Positions 1 through 8,801 of a stretch of 64,000 bases of DNA are shown one piece after another. The translations under genes were made by a program, and so were the position numbers. The stretch is from Plut-88900 sp965116945 (GTDB lineage: Bacteria; Chloroflexota; Dehalococcoidia; Plut-88900): the NCBI GenBank assembly GCA_965116945.1, contig OZ220734.1, positions 2,418,001 to 2,482,000 on the forward strand, written 5' to 3'. The stretch's first letter is position 1. Each line of letters opens with the position of its first letter. The notes under the pieces are model-generated. The model saw only the letters and a program-made list of their open reading frames with translations, made no database searches and was not told where the DNA came from.

Positions 1-879
1 CTGCAGGAGCCTCAACAAGGATACGACCGTGCTGCTGTTCTGCTGCCCTCGTCGCAATAAAAGGTATGTCGGCAGTCGGACCTGTTGAACTTCCTGTAGT
101 CCGACCCTGACCAGAGAACTCGACTCCAACTCGCGCCGCACCCCACCGAGCGGTAAAATAGAAATGCCTAGCCCCAGTTGTACCATGTTTTTTGCCGCCT
201 CCACGCTGTCCAGGTTCATGTCTATCTTGGGAGTTACGCCTGCGTTCCGGCACACTCGATTGATAAACTGAAAGTAGGACGAACCAGGATCTCCGGGGTC
301 GTAGACTATCAGCGGCTCCTGCGCCACCTCGTACATCGTCACCGTCATTAACCTTGCAAAGGAGTGTTCCGGGTGTACTACCAGAACAGCCTCCTCATCG
401 TAAAGGTGTAGTGCATCCACATCTGGATGCCGCATGAACCGGGCCAGGCCCAACTGCACCTCCTCTTCTACCACCATCTGCAATACGTCTGTGGAACCTC
501 CTACCTTGATCCTAAGGTTGGTCTCCGGATACAACCTGTGAAACTTCTGCAAAATTTCCGGCAGCACGTAGGTGCCTACCACCCGTGCGGTTGCCATGTT
601 CAGCACCCCCGCTGAAGCCTGCCGCCCACTCTCCAGCACCTCTCTGCCGTGTCTCAGAGTCTCCATCGACCGCTGGGCAAATGGCAGGAAAGTCCGCCCG
701 AGACTAGTGAGCCGCACCCCTCGGGCAGTCCGATGAAATAGCGGGGTACCGACCTCATCTTCTAGTGTTTGCACCCGTGCGCTCACTGAAGGTTGAGACA
801 GGAACAACGCATGGGCCGCCCTGCGAAAACTACCTCGTTCCGCAGCTTCCAAGAACGCCTCCAGTTGCGGGATGTCCAT
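1..879 (-). CDS. LysR-family transcriptional regulator (C-terminus cut by window edge)
   Basis: An open frame runs from ATG at 879 to the window edge, giving 293 residues; LysR proteins are about 300, so only the last few are missing. The N-terminus (MDIPQLEAFLEAAERGSFRR, then AAHALFLSQPSVSARVQTLE) is the classic LysR winged helix-turn-helix. The rest fits the two-lobed periplasmic-binding-like effector domain (NLRIKVGGSTDVLQMVVEEE and a GLGISILP loop near the end). AAGGAAAA lies about 4 bases before the ATG as a ribosome site. It is divergent from isocitrate lyase, a common arrangement in which LysR controls the neighbour, so it may sense a C2/acetate-related metabolite; that role is inference. 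Confidence 0.9.
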   Translation of the reverse strand, partial: MDIPQLEAFLEAAERGSFRRAAHALFLSQPSVSARVQTLEDEVGTPLFHRTARGVRLTSLGRTFLPFAQRSMETLRHGREVLESGRQASAGVLNMATARVVGTYVLPEILQKFHRLYPETNLRIKVGGSTDVLQMVVEEEVQLGLARFMRHPDVDALHLYDEEAVLVVHPEHSFARLMTVTMYEVAQEPLIVYDPGDPGSSYFQFINRVCRNAGVTPKIDMNLDSVEAAKNMVQLGLGISILPLGGVRRELESSSLVRVGLQEVQQVRLPTYLLLRRGQQNSSTVVSLLRLLQ

Positions 880-1328
880 AATTTTTCCTTGTGCTGCCCC
901 GTAGTCGAAATCGGGCCCGACCGGTATTTTCTTGATATGTCAGTGATAATCAAGAGCTATTACTATGACAGACAATAGGCCTCTTGTCATTGAACTCAAT
1001 TACACTAAACTAATCACCGTTCGTTCAGATTCCATCAGTTTTTCCTGGTAGGAGCCCGACGCATTACAACAGGACTACAAGTCCCTCGGATAGTCTCCAC
1101 GGTGCCGTCAAAAGCACCCTCCTACCTCATCCAGCACGTCCTTCCTCCCCTCACCCGAGAAATCGGACACACACCCCCTGCTGGACTACTTCGCCGGCCG
1201 GATTGGCAGTCCTTTGTGAAGAGGCGTCTGGCTACTTGGCCCGGAAACACCTACTTTCCAATTATCGAATCTACCGCCCTGCCCGAGTATGAGTTCCTGA
1301 ATCAATACTTAGCCAGAGGACTTGGAAC
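880..1328. other. Divergent intergenic region lysR / isocitrate lyase
   Basis: These 449 bases separate the two divergent genes. I see an imperfect inverted repeat at 938-970 (annotated separately). A 76-codon open frame at 1102-1332 overlaps the isocitrate lyase ATG by 4 bases; it resembles no family I know and may be spurious or a leader. AGAGGA at 1316-1321 is the likely ribosome site for isocitrate lyase. No convincing terminator or RNA gene is present. Confidence 0.5.
938..970. promoter_or_regulatory. Candidate LysR operator (inverted repeat)
   Basis: TGTCA at 938-942 and TGACA at 966-970 form an inverted repeat, and flanking bases (TGATAAT against ATTACTA) extend the symmetry with one indel. 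It lies about 60 bases upstream of the LysR start in the divergent region, where LysR proteins normally bind their own and their target promoter. A T-N11-A core is not unambiguous. The assignment rests on position and symmetry only. Confidence 0.3.
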
Positions 1329-2672
1329 ATGACCTTGCAGACCCTTACACTCAGTCAACAAGTAGAGGCCTTGGAGCGGGACTGGGCCGAAAATCCTCGG
1401 TGGCAGGGCATTGAGCGTGCCTACGAAGCCTCCGAGGTCGTCAAACTCAGGGGCAGCCTCCAAATAGAACACACCTTGGCTAGGGCGGGTTCTGAGCGCC
1501 TGTGGGAACTCCTGCAGGAACCGGAGCACGTTTCCACTTTCGGCGCCTTGAACGGCTCCCAGGCCGTGCAAATGGTCAAGGCCGGCCTAAAGGCCCTTTA
1601 TCTCAGCGGCTGGCAGGTAGCAGCCGATGCCAACACCGCCGGACAGGTCTACCCGGACCAAAGCCTGTATCCAGCCAACAGCGGCCCCGAGCTTGTAAAA
1701 CGGCTCAACAACGCTCTCAGGCGAGCAGACCAGATCCAGGCCATGGAAGGCAACACCGATACCTATTGGTATGCCCCGATTGTCGCTGACGCGGAGGCCG
1801 GTTTCGGAGGTCCAATTCACGCCTATGAACTCATGCGCAACATGATCGAAGCAGGGGCAGCCGGGGTTCACTTCGAGGACCAGTTGGCCTCCGAAAAGAA
1901 ATGTGGCCACATGGGTGGCAAAGTCCTGGTCCCGACTTCCCAGTTTGTCCGCACTCTTAATGCCGCCCGACTAGCCGCCGACGTAGCCGGTGTGCCCACT
2001 CTTCTGGTTGCCCGCACCGACGCCCTGGACGCCACCTTGCTAACTAGCGACATCGACCCTGAAGACCGAGCCTTCATCACAGGAGAACGCACCGCCGAGG
2101 GTTATTTCCGGGTCAGCAACGGTATGGATTCCATCATCGCTAGGGGCTTGGCCTATGCCCCTTACTGTGACCTTATCTGGTTCGAGAGCTCCCACCCCGA
2201 TCTGGAGGAGGCCCGAGTCTTCGCAGAGGCCATACATCGATACTTCCCAGACAAGGCTCTGGCTTACAACTGCTCCCCCTCATTCAACTGGCGCCATAAG
2301 ATGGATGACGCGGAGATTGCCCGATTCCAGAATGAGTTGGGGCGCATGAACTACAAATTCCAATTCATTACCCTCGCAGGCTGGCACATGGTCAACGTCA
2401 ACTCCTTCGAACTGGCCAAGGCCTACGGTGAAGAGGGCATGTCGGCCTACGTTCGATTGCAGGACCGCGAATTCGACCTGGAACACGAAGGTTATACGGC
2501 TACGAGACACCAGCGAGAGGTTGGGGCCGGCTTCTTCGACCAGGTTATGATGACCGTAAGCGGAGGCAAAGCAGCCACCACTGCCTTGACCGGGTCCACC
2601 GAGAGCGCTCAATTCCAGCGCAACGGAAATGGCACCTCTAACAAGGCGAATTCGACACCCGTGACAGTGTGA
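1329..2672 (+). CDS. aceA: Isocitrate lyase (glyoxylate cycle)
   Basis: Cleaves isocitrate to glyoxylate and succinate, the first step of the glyoxylate bypass, allowing growth on acetate or fatty-acid carbon. The 447-residue protein has the family catalytic signature KKCGH at residues 190-194 (Cys192 the catalytic cysteine), the upstream VADAEAGFGG metal/substrate segment and the downstream WHMVNVNSFELAKAY helix. Length matches bacterial isocitrate lyases (about 430), with an extra low-complexity Asn/Thr/Ser-rich tail from about residue 425. AGAGGA precedes the ATG by 7 bases. No malate synthase is seen in the window. The divergent LysR gene is the obvious candidate regulator. Confidence 0.96.
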   Translation: MTLQTLTLSQQVEALERDWAENPRWQGIERAYEASEVVKLRGSLQIEHTLARAGSERLWELLQEPEHVSTFGALNGSQAVQMVKAGLKALYLSGWQVAADANTAGQVYPDQSLYPANSGPELVKRLNNALRRADQIQAMEGNTDTYWYAPIVADAEAGFGGPIHAYELMRNMIEAGAAGVHFEDQLASEKKCGHMGGKVLVPTSQFVRTLNAARLAADVAGVPTLLVARTDALDATLLTSDIDPEDRAFITGERTAEGYFRVSNGMDSIIARGLAYAPYCDLIWFESSHPDLEEARVFAEAIHRYFPDKALAYNCSPSFNWRHKMDDAEIARFQNELGRMNYKFQFITLAGWHMVNVNSFELAKAYGEEGMSAYVRLQDREFDLEHEGYTATRHQREVGAGFFDQVMMTVSGGKAATTALTGSTESAQFQRNGNGTSNKANSTPVTV

Positions 2673-2921
2673 TCTCTACCGCGCAGTAAGCCTTCGACTA
2701 GACCCTTGATCAGGTGGGCTATTCCTGGCTGACCTTTGCTGCGTCACACAAGGGACAATTCGCCTTCTGCCACCTGAATCCCGAATCCACCATCCTGTTC
2801 AAGGAAGGCATACGGGGTCCATACACACGCCCATTCGTCCTGGCAACCGCATGCACGCGATCATCCTTGCTACGAAGGAATCGTGGCTGCGCCTCAATCT
2901 GACAGCAGCCCTCCCCTTCCA

Positions 2922-4124
2922 CTACACCTTAGCCAACGCTTGCCCCAGGTCTGCCTCGATATCCTCTCCAGACTCTATCCCGCACGACATCCGTATCAAC
3001 CCCCCGTAAATCCCCACCTCCTCCCTCTCCCCTTCCGTCAGCGCCCTGTGAGACGTCTTCGCCGGATGCGACACCGTTGTACAAGTCTCCCCAAGGCTTG
3101 CCGCAAATCTGATCATATCAAGCGAACGGATGAACTTCGAAGCCCCCTCCACCCCACCCCTCACCTCGAACGACACCATGCTCCCGAATCCACCATTAAG
3201 CGTCGACCTTGCCAATTCATGGTCGGGATGATTCGGCAGCCCCGGATAGTGCACGGCCAACACGGCCGGATGCCCGGACAGGTAATCGGCAATCTGCATC
3301 GCGTTCCCGCACACCCGAGCGACCCGCAAGGGCAGAGTCCTGATCCCCCGTATTATTAGCCAGGCCGCAAAGGGGTCCAGCGTGCTGCCCCACACCCGGT
3401 TCGACTCCCGTATCGCTGCCATAGTCTCGAACCGACCCGCTGCAACCCCACCCATCACATCCGAATGACCACCAAGCAGCTTCGTCGCGCTGTGCAGGGT
3501 AACATCTACCCCCAGCTCCAGGGGCCGCATGAGCAGTGGCGTAGCCAGGGTGTTGTCCACCACAACTCGAGTTCCCTTTGCAGAAGCCAGCCTCGCTATC
3601 CCTTCTATGTCAGTGACCCGGAGCAGGGGGTTGGTTATCGACTCGACCAGCAGCACCTCGGGCCCCGACTCCAGGGCCTTCTCCACAAGCTTCAGGTCCG
3701 TCACATCCACGAACTCCACCCCTACACTAAATTTCGACAGGTGCTTTCGGAGAAGCAGATTTGTTCCACCGTAGAGCACGTCCCCTGCAAGCACCGTGTC
3801 CCCTGCCTCCACCATCGATAACAGGGTGTTCCCCATCGCCCCCATCCCCGACGCAAAGGCCACAGCATCATCAGCGTCTTCCAGCTCTGCAATTACCGTC
3901 TCCAGGCAACCAACATTCGGGTTGCCGTCCCGCGTGTATATGAAACCATCCTCTCGGCCCGCGTAGATATCGTCCAGCTGTTCCAGGCTCTCGACTTCGA
4001 ACACCGACCCCTGGTAAATGGGTGCCATCAGGGGCTTCGTGCCCGACTCCACGTCCCTCCCCGCCGACGCGCAAATGGACTCTACGGATCGTCCCTTTCC
4101 ATTCACTTCACTCACTCCATCCAA
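2922..4124 (-). CDS. Cys/Met-metabolism PLP enzyme (cystathionine gamma-synthase/lyase or methionine gamma-lyase family)
   Basis: A PLP-dependent gamma-family enzyme of sulfur amino-acid metabolism, 400 residues, full length for the family. Visible signatures are YTRDGNPNVGCLE near the start (substrate/PLP loop), FASGMGAMGNTL (phosphate cup), VVVDNTLATPLLMRPL and the Schiff-base lysine in SATKLLGGHSDVMGG. The C-terminal SLGETCTTVSHPAKTSHR resembles cystathionine gamma-lyase and methionine gamma-lyase. The exact reaction cannot be decided from sequence. It follows the trehalose synthase gene by 9 bases on the same strand and is probably co-transcribed. No terminator is evident in the 249-base gap toward isocitrate lyase, where the two transcription units converge. 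Confidence 0.88.
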   Translation of the reverse strand: MDGVSEVNGKGRSVESICASAGRDVESGTKPLMAPIYQGSVFEVESLEQLDDIYAGREDGFIYTRDGNPNVGCLETVIAELEDADDAVAFASGMGAMGNTLLSMVEAGDTVLAGDVLYGGTNLLLRKHLSKFSVGVEFVDVTDLKLVEKALESGPEVLLVESITNPLLRVTDIEGIARLASAKGTRVVVDNTLATPLLMRPLELGVDVTLHSATKLLGGHSDVMGGVAAGRFETMAAIRESNRVWGSTLDPFAAWLIIRGIRTLPLRVARVCGNAMQIADYLSGHPAVLAVHYPGLPNHPDHELARSTLNGGFGSMVSFEVRGGVEGASKFIRSLDMIRFAASLGETCTTVSHPAKTSHRALTEGEREEVGIYGGLIRMSCGIESGEDIEADLGQALAKV

Positions 4125-4133
4125 AGTCTGCCA

Positions 4134-5408
4134 CTACTCGAGCCCCAGCACTCGACGATATAGCAACAGGTTATCCCTCAAAACCCGGGTTATTAGGAAA
4201 TTGTCCCTCACGTGCTCCCTGGCCCTCCGCCCCATTCTCCCCGCAACCTCCTGCTTCCGAAGAAGGGTAAGCGCCCTCTCGGCACACTCCTCGGTTGAAT
4301 CGATTAAGAATCCCGTATCTCCCTCCAGAACTTGAAGTGTCAGCCCCCCCGCCCGACCCGCGATCACCGGCTTCCCGTGCCAAAGCGAACCCGTGGCACT
4401 CAACCCAAACCCTTCCCTGCTGGACTTCTGGACCACGATGCTCGCGAGCGTTTGGACCGCGTTGACCTCCCGGTCCGTCATTCCCTTGAAGTTGGTTATC
4501 AGGTGGACATCCGGGTCCTCTCCCGCCCGACGCGCCGTCTTTTCAAAGTAGCCCAGGCCTTCGGGGTCATCGGCCGCCGTCGGGCCGATCATGATCAATT
4601 GAATCTCAGGCGCCTGCTTCTTAACAGACTTATACGCGTCCACGACACCCAAAGGGTCCTTCCACGGATCGAACCGCGACACCTGCGCCATGATCGGCCT
4701 TCTGGCGTCTATCCCAAACGGTTCCAGGACCCGGGCCGCTTCCTCACTACTCAAGGGCACGTTTTTCTCGTCCAACGGGTCTATCCCCGGCGCCGACACC
4801 CAGGGTGGCGGACCTTCATACCCATCGATGATGAATTGCTCCATGCTGAATTCCGCCGCATCGTACAGGCTGATGTACTCCTGGAGGTTTGCCCATACGT
4901 CGGGCTGGGCATCGGTAAGGTCGATGTGACAGCGCCAAATCCACTTCGTACACTCTCCCTTTCTTCCCTTTAGAAGGCTGAGCAGGGGTGCCGGCTGCGG
5001 GTCGTGGACAAAGACGATATCGTAGTCCGGGAACAGTTCTTCGGCATTTCTTCTGTTGTACTCCAGCCAGGTGTCCCACATCTCATCGGTCCACGTGGTA
5101 CCTTTCCCCTGCAGGCTGTTGTGCATGCTTTTGGTCACATCGAAGAACGGGGCCTCGCCCCTGATGGTCCGCCACTCCGCCCCGACCCCCACGTCGTTCA
5201 AAAGCGGAATCAGCGCCTCGAAAATATCCGCTACTCCCCCGCCGCTCGGCGAGGAATTCACGTGCAAGACACTCTTCCCCTTCAAATCCAAGGCAAGCTG
5301 ACGGATTTCCTCCACCGCCCCCCGCCCCGCCACCTTCGCGTAATCTTCCAGCCTCCTTGTCCCCACCTCTCTTATGGGCAGGGTCGTTCTTCGACTTCCG
5401 TCACTCAT
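4134..5408 (-). CDS. treT: Trehalose synthase, glycosyltransferring type (GT4)
   Basis: A family-4 retaining glycosyltransferase of 424 residues in two Rossmann-like halves. The N-terminal VLHVNSSPSGGGVADI is the signature of TreT-type trehalose synthases, which condense a nucleotide-diphosphate glucose with glucose. Further marks are WRCHIDLTD, APGIDPLDEKN, MAQVSRFDPWKDP and the donor-binding SSREGFGLSATGSLWHGKPV (the E-x7-E region). Trehalose would serve as a compatible solute or carbon store. The assignment to TreT rather than another GT4 enzyme is good but rests on motif memory. The PLP enzyme follows by 9 bases. Confidence 0.82.
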   Translation of the reverse strand: MSDGSRRTTLPIREVGTRRLEDYAKVAGRGAVEEIRQLALDLKGKSVLHVNSSPSGGGVADIFEALIPLLNDVGVGAEWRTIRGEAPFFDVTKSMHNSLQGKGTTWTDEMWDTWLEYNRRNAEELFPDYDIVFVHDPQPAPLLSLLKGRKGECTKWIWRCHIDLTDAQPDVWANLQEYISLYDAAEFSMEQFIIDGYEGPPPWVSAPGIDPLDEKNVPLSSEEAARVLEPFGIDARRPIMAQVSRFDPWKDPLGVVDAYKSVKKQAPEIQLIMIGPTAADDPEGLGYFEKTARRAGEDPDVHLITNFKGMTDREVNAVQTLASIVVQKSSREGFGLSATGSLWHGKPVIAGRAGGLTLQVLEGDTGFLIDSTEECAERALTLLRKQEVAGRMGRRAREHVRDNFLITRVLRDNLLLYRRVLGLE

Positions 5409-5511
5409 GTATGTCTCCGAAGATGTTATTCACAAGACGAGGCGCTCGCCTGTGCAACGAGCGCCCCTATCCTGGTCAGGTATGCGTTATGTTATATCTA
5501 GTGAAGATTCC

Positions 5512-5928
5512 TCAGGCAGGCCGGAATACCAGGCTCACACTGGCCTCCTCGCCTTCCCCCTCCTGGTTAAACCCTGCCATCACCGGCATCCCCACCGAAA
5601 CCGCAGTGGGGTCAGAGGCATCGACCCCCTCCAGCATCGCCGTAATCCCGGGCCCTTCCTCAGTCTGCACCACTACAGACCAGTACGGCTTGTCCCGCCC
5701 ATAGCCCTTGGCTGCCATCCCTGTCGGCACGATGGTTATGGCGGTAAACCCGACAACCTTGCCCTTGCCGCTGAGTTCCTGCCACCCGAGGTCGCTGCTG
5801 TGGCACTGCGGGCACACGGGTCTCGGGGGAAGATACAGGGCGTCGCACTTATCACATCGTGAAGCGACCAATTTCCCTTCCGAAATATTTTGCTTATAGG
5901 TGGAAATAGTGAAGTCGGTCTGCTCCAT
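5512..5928 (-). CDS. DUF35 / OB-fold acyl-CoA-associated zinc-ribbon protein
   Basis: A 138-residue protein with a rubredoxin-like zinc ribbon (CDKCDALYLPPRPVCPQC, about residues 24-41) followed by an OB fold (GKGKVVGFTAITIVPTGM, then YWSVVVQTEEGPGITAML). DUF35 proteins form complexes with thiolase-like enzymes; in archaea they bridge thiolase and HMG-CoA synthase and channel acyl-CoA. It begins 4 bases after the thiolase stop, the usual obligate pairing, so it should be the non-catalytic partner of that thiolase. Confidence 0.88.
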   Translation of the reverse strand: MEQTDFTISTYKQNISEGKLVASRCDKCDALYLPPRPVCPQCHSSDLGWQELSGKGKVVGFTAITIVPTGMAAKGYGRDKPYWSVVVQTEEGPGITAMLEGVDASDPTAVSVGMPVMAGFNQEGEGEEASVSLVFRPA

Positions 5929-5932
5929 GACT

Positions 5933-7210
5933 CTACCTCCGCTCCAGGATGTGCACGGCGCAGGTCCCGCCCGTGCCCCCGACGTTGTGCGTCAAGCCTA
6001 GGCTCAAGTCCTTGTCCTTCAACTGTCGGTCGCCGGCCTGTTCCGTGAGCTGCGTCCAGACCTCCAGCACCTGCCCCGTTCCCGTTGCTCCCACCGGGTG
6101 CCCTTTGGATTTCAGCCCTCCCGATACGTTGACCGTGCAGGGCGCTTCCCTGGAAGTCTGGCCCTCCGCCGCCGCAAATGCACCTTTACCGGGCTCAAAG
6201 AGCCCGATGTCCTCGATCCCGATAATCTCCGCAATGGTGAAGCAATCATGTACTTCCGCCAGGTCCAGGTCGGTTGGCTTGATTCCAGCCATCTCGTATG
6301 CCTGGTGTGCCGCAATCCGCGCTGACGGTATCGACGTGATGTCCCCGGCCCAGGTTGCAATGGGACCTGCGCTGGCCTGCGCGCTCGCGACCACACTTAC
6401 CACGTCATCCGAGTACTCCCGGGCCACGTCCTCCGCCGCCAGGATGATGCAGCTTGCCCCATCCGTAACCGGAGAGCAGTCAAAGAGATGTAATGGCCAT
6501 GCGACCTGTGGGTTGGCCCGGGCATCGTTCAGAAAGTCGAACTCGTCCTCCCACTCAGGGACGGGCTTGCCGCGCTTCGCTGCGCTGGCCTTGCGCCGCT
6601 CCATGAAGTCGGCTATCGACACATTGAACTGTGCTTTCGGGTTCAGAGCACCATTACGATGGTTCTTGATTGCCACCTGCATCAGGTGCTCACGCGTGGC
6701 CCCGTGCCTGTCCAAGTACGCCGACCCCATTGCCGCGTACAGGCCCGGGAACGTGAATTGTGCCTGGTCCAGCTCCATTGGCACATCGCTCGCCGCGGCC
6801 AGTGCGTCCTGTACCTCTTCGGTTGCCAGGGACGTCATCTTCTCCACACCTCCAACTAGCACCATGTCATACATCCCTGACGCAATCGCCATGATCCCTT
6901 CCCTGAACGCCAGTCCGCTGCTCGCACAGGCCCCCTCCACCCGTGTAGCGGGTCTTGGGGCCAGCCCGACCCAGTCGGCCATCAGGTGTCCGAGATGCCC
7001 CTGCCCTTCGAACAAGTCCGCAGAAAAGTTTCCCACGTACAGCGCTTCGATTGCCTCGGGGTCCAGGCCCTTGCTTACGGAGCCCACGGCCTCGGAATAC
7101 GCCTCTCCGAAGAGGTCTCGGGTAGTCTTGTCGGCGAAGGCCCCGAACTTGGACATGCCTCCCCCGATTATGCTCACACCCCTCCCCAGCTTTCTCGTCT
7201 TGGCCGCCAT
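5933..7210 (-). CDS. Thiolase family protein (SCP-x-like acetyl-CoA acyltransferase)
   Basis: A 425-residue thiolase-superfamily enzyme that makes or cleaves beta-ketoacyl-CoA. The nucleophilic cysteine sits in VEGACASSGLAF near residue 90 and the C-terminal catalytic histidine in LKSKGHPVGATGTGQ. The terminal HNVGGTGGTCAVHIL is the SCP-x/archaeal thiolase form rather than the classical CxGGGxG. A GGAGG ribosome site lies just before the ATG. It is transcribed with, and 4 bases ahead of, the DUF35 gene, which fits a two-subunit acyltransferase. Substrate chain length cannot be read from sequence. Confidence 0.9.
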   Translation of the reverse strand: MAAKTRKLGRGVSIIGGGMSKFGAFADKTTRDLFGEAYSEAVGSVSKGLDPEAIEALYVGNFSADLFEGQGHLGHLMADWVGLAPRPATRVEGACASSGLAFREGIMAIASGMYDMVLVGGVEKMTSLATEEVQDALAAASDVPMELDQAQFTFPGLYAAMGSAYLDRHGATREHLMQVAIKNHRNGALNPKAQFNVSIADFMERRKASAAKRGKPVPEWEDEFDFLNDARANPQVAWPLHLFDCSPVTDGASCIILAAEDVAREYSDDVVSVVASAQASAGPIATWAGDITSIPSARIAAHQAYEMAGIKPTDLDLAEVHDCFTIAEIIGIEDIGLFEPGKGAFAAAEGQTSREAPCTVNVSGGLKSKGHPVGATGTGQVLEVWTQLTEQAGDRQLKDKDLSLGLTHNVGGTGGTCAVHILERR

Positions 7211-7272
7211 GGGATCCTCCTTCGTCAGATCGCTTGATCTGCGGCTTCCTGTTTGATTCTAGTGGATCTGCG

Positions 7273-8754
7273 TTATTCGGTGATTTCCAGGGTCGACACC
7301 GTGCCTGTGGACAGAGCAGCAACCCTGATCGCGTGGTTGTTGGTGTCTGCAATGAACATCTTTCCGTCGGCAATCGCCAGGCCCTCGGGTTCGTAGAACA
7401 GGGCCTCTTTGGCCAGCCCATCTTCGAAACCGGCGTCTCCCAGTCCTGTAAAGCTGACCACAGCCTGGGTCTGGGGGTCAATCCGTTTGACCTTGTTGTT
7501 GTAGGTGTCGGTCACGTACAGCATGCCTTCGTGCCAGCAGACTCCCTGCACGTGCTGCAAAAGCGCCCGGTCCCCGACTCCGTCCTTGTCTCCAAAGTCA
7601 AACAGTCCGGTGCCAACCAGCGTGGTCACTTCACCGGACTCCCCTCTAGTAGCAGCACGCACCGCACTCGTCTCGCTGTCCGCGAAATACATCGTGTCAC
7701 CGTCAGTGTCGATTCCCGTCGGCTGCGCCAGCATGGAGTTGCGCAGTGAACCGTCCCTGATCCCCTCTCGACCACTACCCGCAAACGGCCCCACGTAACC
7801 CGATTCCAGGTGCATCACCCACAGTTGGTGGAACCCCGCCATGGCGATATAGAGCGCCCCATCTAGGTAGCCGAGGTCCCAGGGTGAGTTCAGTGAAACC
7901 TCTCCGACTCCCCCATCGTGGAACATCCGAGCCTGTGCTCCAGTGCCGGCTATCTTCTCCACAGTCCGGCTCTGCAAGTGAACCCGTCGGATGCAGTGGT
8001 TCTCAGTATCTGCCACGTATAGGCTGTCCCCTGACAGGACCAGTCCATGTGGATGGTTGAACCTCGCCTGGTCGAAACTCCCGTCCTCCAGCCCTGCCTC
8101 CTCTCCGCCAATCACGTCCAGAATCTTCCCATTCATGGAGATTGAAAGTATCCGGTTGTGATTGGAGTCCGACACAAAGAGCCGCGACCCTTGCTCATCA
8201 GCAATGATCTTGCTCGGGAATGAGAGCCTGCCACCCTCTTCCTTGTGCTCATATAGACCGGGAATTGGCGTCCGGTCCAGCGTGCCCCGGGACTCGAATT
8301 CGGTGATCATGTCGCTAATGACCCGGTCGAAGCCCTCGAAGGTAATCTCGCCCTCATGTCGCCCGAGAATGTTGCCCTCGGGATCGATCACGTAAAGCGT
8401 CGGCCAGGCCCTCGCCGAGTATTGGCTCCACACCCGGAAGTCCTTGTCGTTGACTACGGGGTGCTCCAGCTCGAACCGTCGTATAGCCTTATCTATGTTC
8501 GCCGATTCTTTCTCGGTGGTGAACTTCGCCGAATGCACCCCGACAACCACCAGTTCGTCCCTGTACTTTTCTTCCAGTTTCCGCAACTGCGGAAATACGT
8601 GCATGCAGTTAACTCAACAGTAGGTCCAGAAGTCGAGGATTACTATCTTCCCTTTCAGTTCCTCCATGCTTAATGGACGCCCGACATTTAGCCAGTCGAT
8701 GTCCTTTGGGAAGTCAGGGGCCTTTATACTGCCAACCAACGTCTGCTGTGCCAT
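7273..8754 (-). CDS. NHLRC2-like thioredoxin-fold/NHL-propeller protein, predicted selenoprotein
   Basis: The gene starts at ATG 8754 (AGGAG 9 bases upstream) and contains an in-frame TGA at 8616-8614. Read as selenocysteine 47 it gives 493 residues. The N-terminal 150 or so residues are a thioredoxin-like domain: KIVILDFWTYC, then U, then VNCMHVFPQL, then VVVGVHSAKF. The rest is a beta-propeller of NHL repeats (SDSNHNRILSI, ADTENHCIRRV, TDTYNNKVKRI, ADTNNHAIRVA). In NHLRC2 proteins the motif is CCINC, so TGA replaces the second cysteine and forms a UxxC redox pair. Coding continues on both sides with no frameshift. A SECIS-like hairpin follows. An initiation at the internal ATG (8604) would remove the redox motif and is unlikely. 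Confidence 0.85.
8578..8616 (-). promoter_or_regulatory. Candidate bacterial SECIS element (UGA 8616-8614 plus hairpin 8595-8578)
   Basis: Downstream of the UGA the message folds into a 7-bp stem, UUUCCGC pairing with GCGGAAA, closed by the tetraloop AGUU. The loop guanine is the 27th base after the UGA. Bacterial SECIS elements recognised by SelB need a small stem-loop with a G near the loop apex roughly 16-37 bases after UGA, and this matches. The stem lies inside coding sequence, as in E. coli fdhF. Confidence 0.65.
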
Positions 8755-8801
8755 TGCGGCTTACTCCTAAATTTTCCGAATGCTTCCAGTTACCATTTAA
8801 T

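Noticed and set aside
1102..1332. 76-codon open frame before isocitrate lyase
   Set aside because: No family resemblance and no ribosome site; it overlaps the aceA start. Kept only as a remark on the intergenic region.
3390..3420. tRNA-like GGTTCGACTCC (T-arm pattern)
   Set aside because: It lies within the PLP-enzyme coding sequence and has no matching acceptor or anticodon arms.
5949..7256. 435-codon plus-strand open frame
   Set aside because: Antisense to the thiolase gene; the Ser/Pro/Ala-rich translation matches no family.
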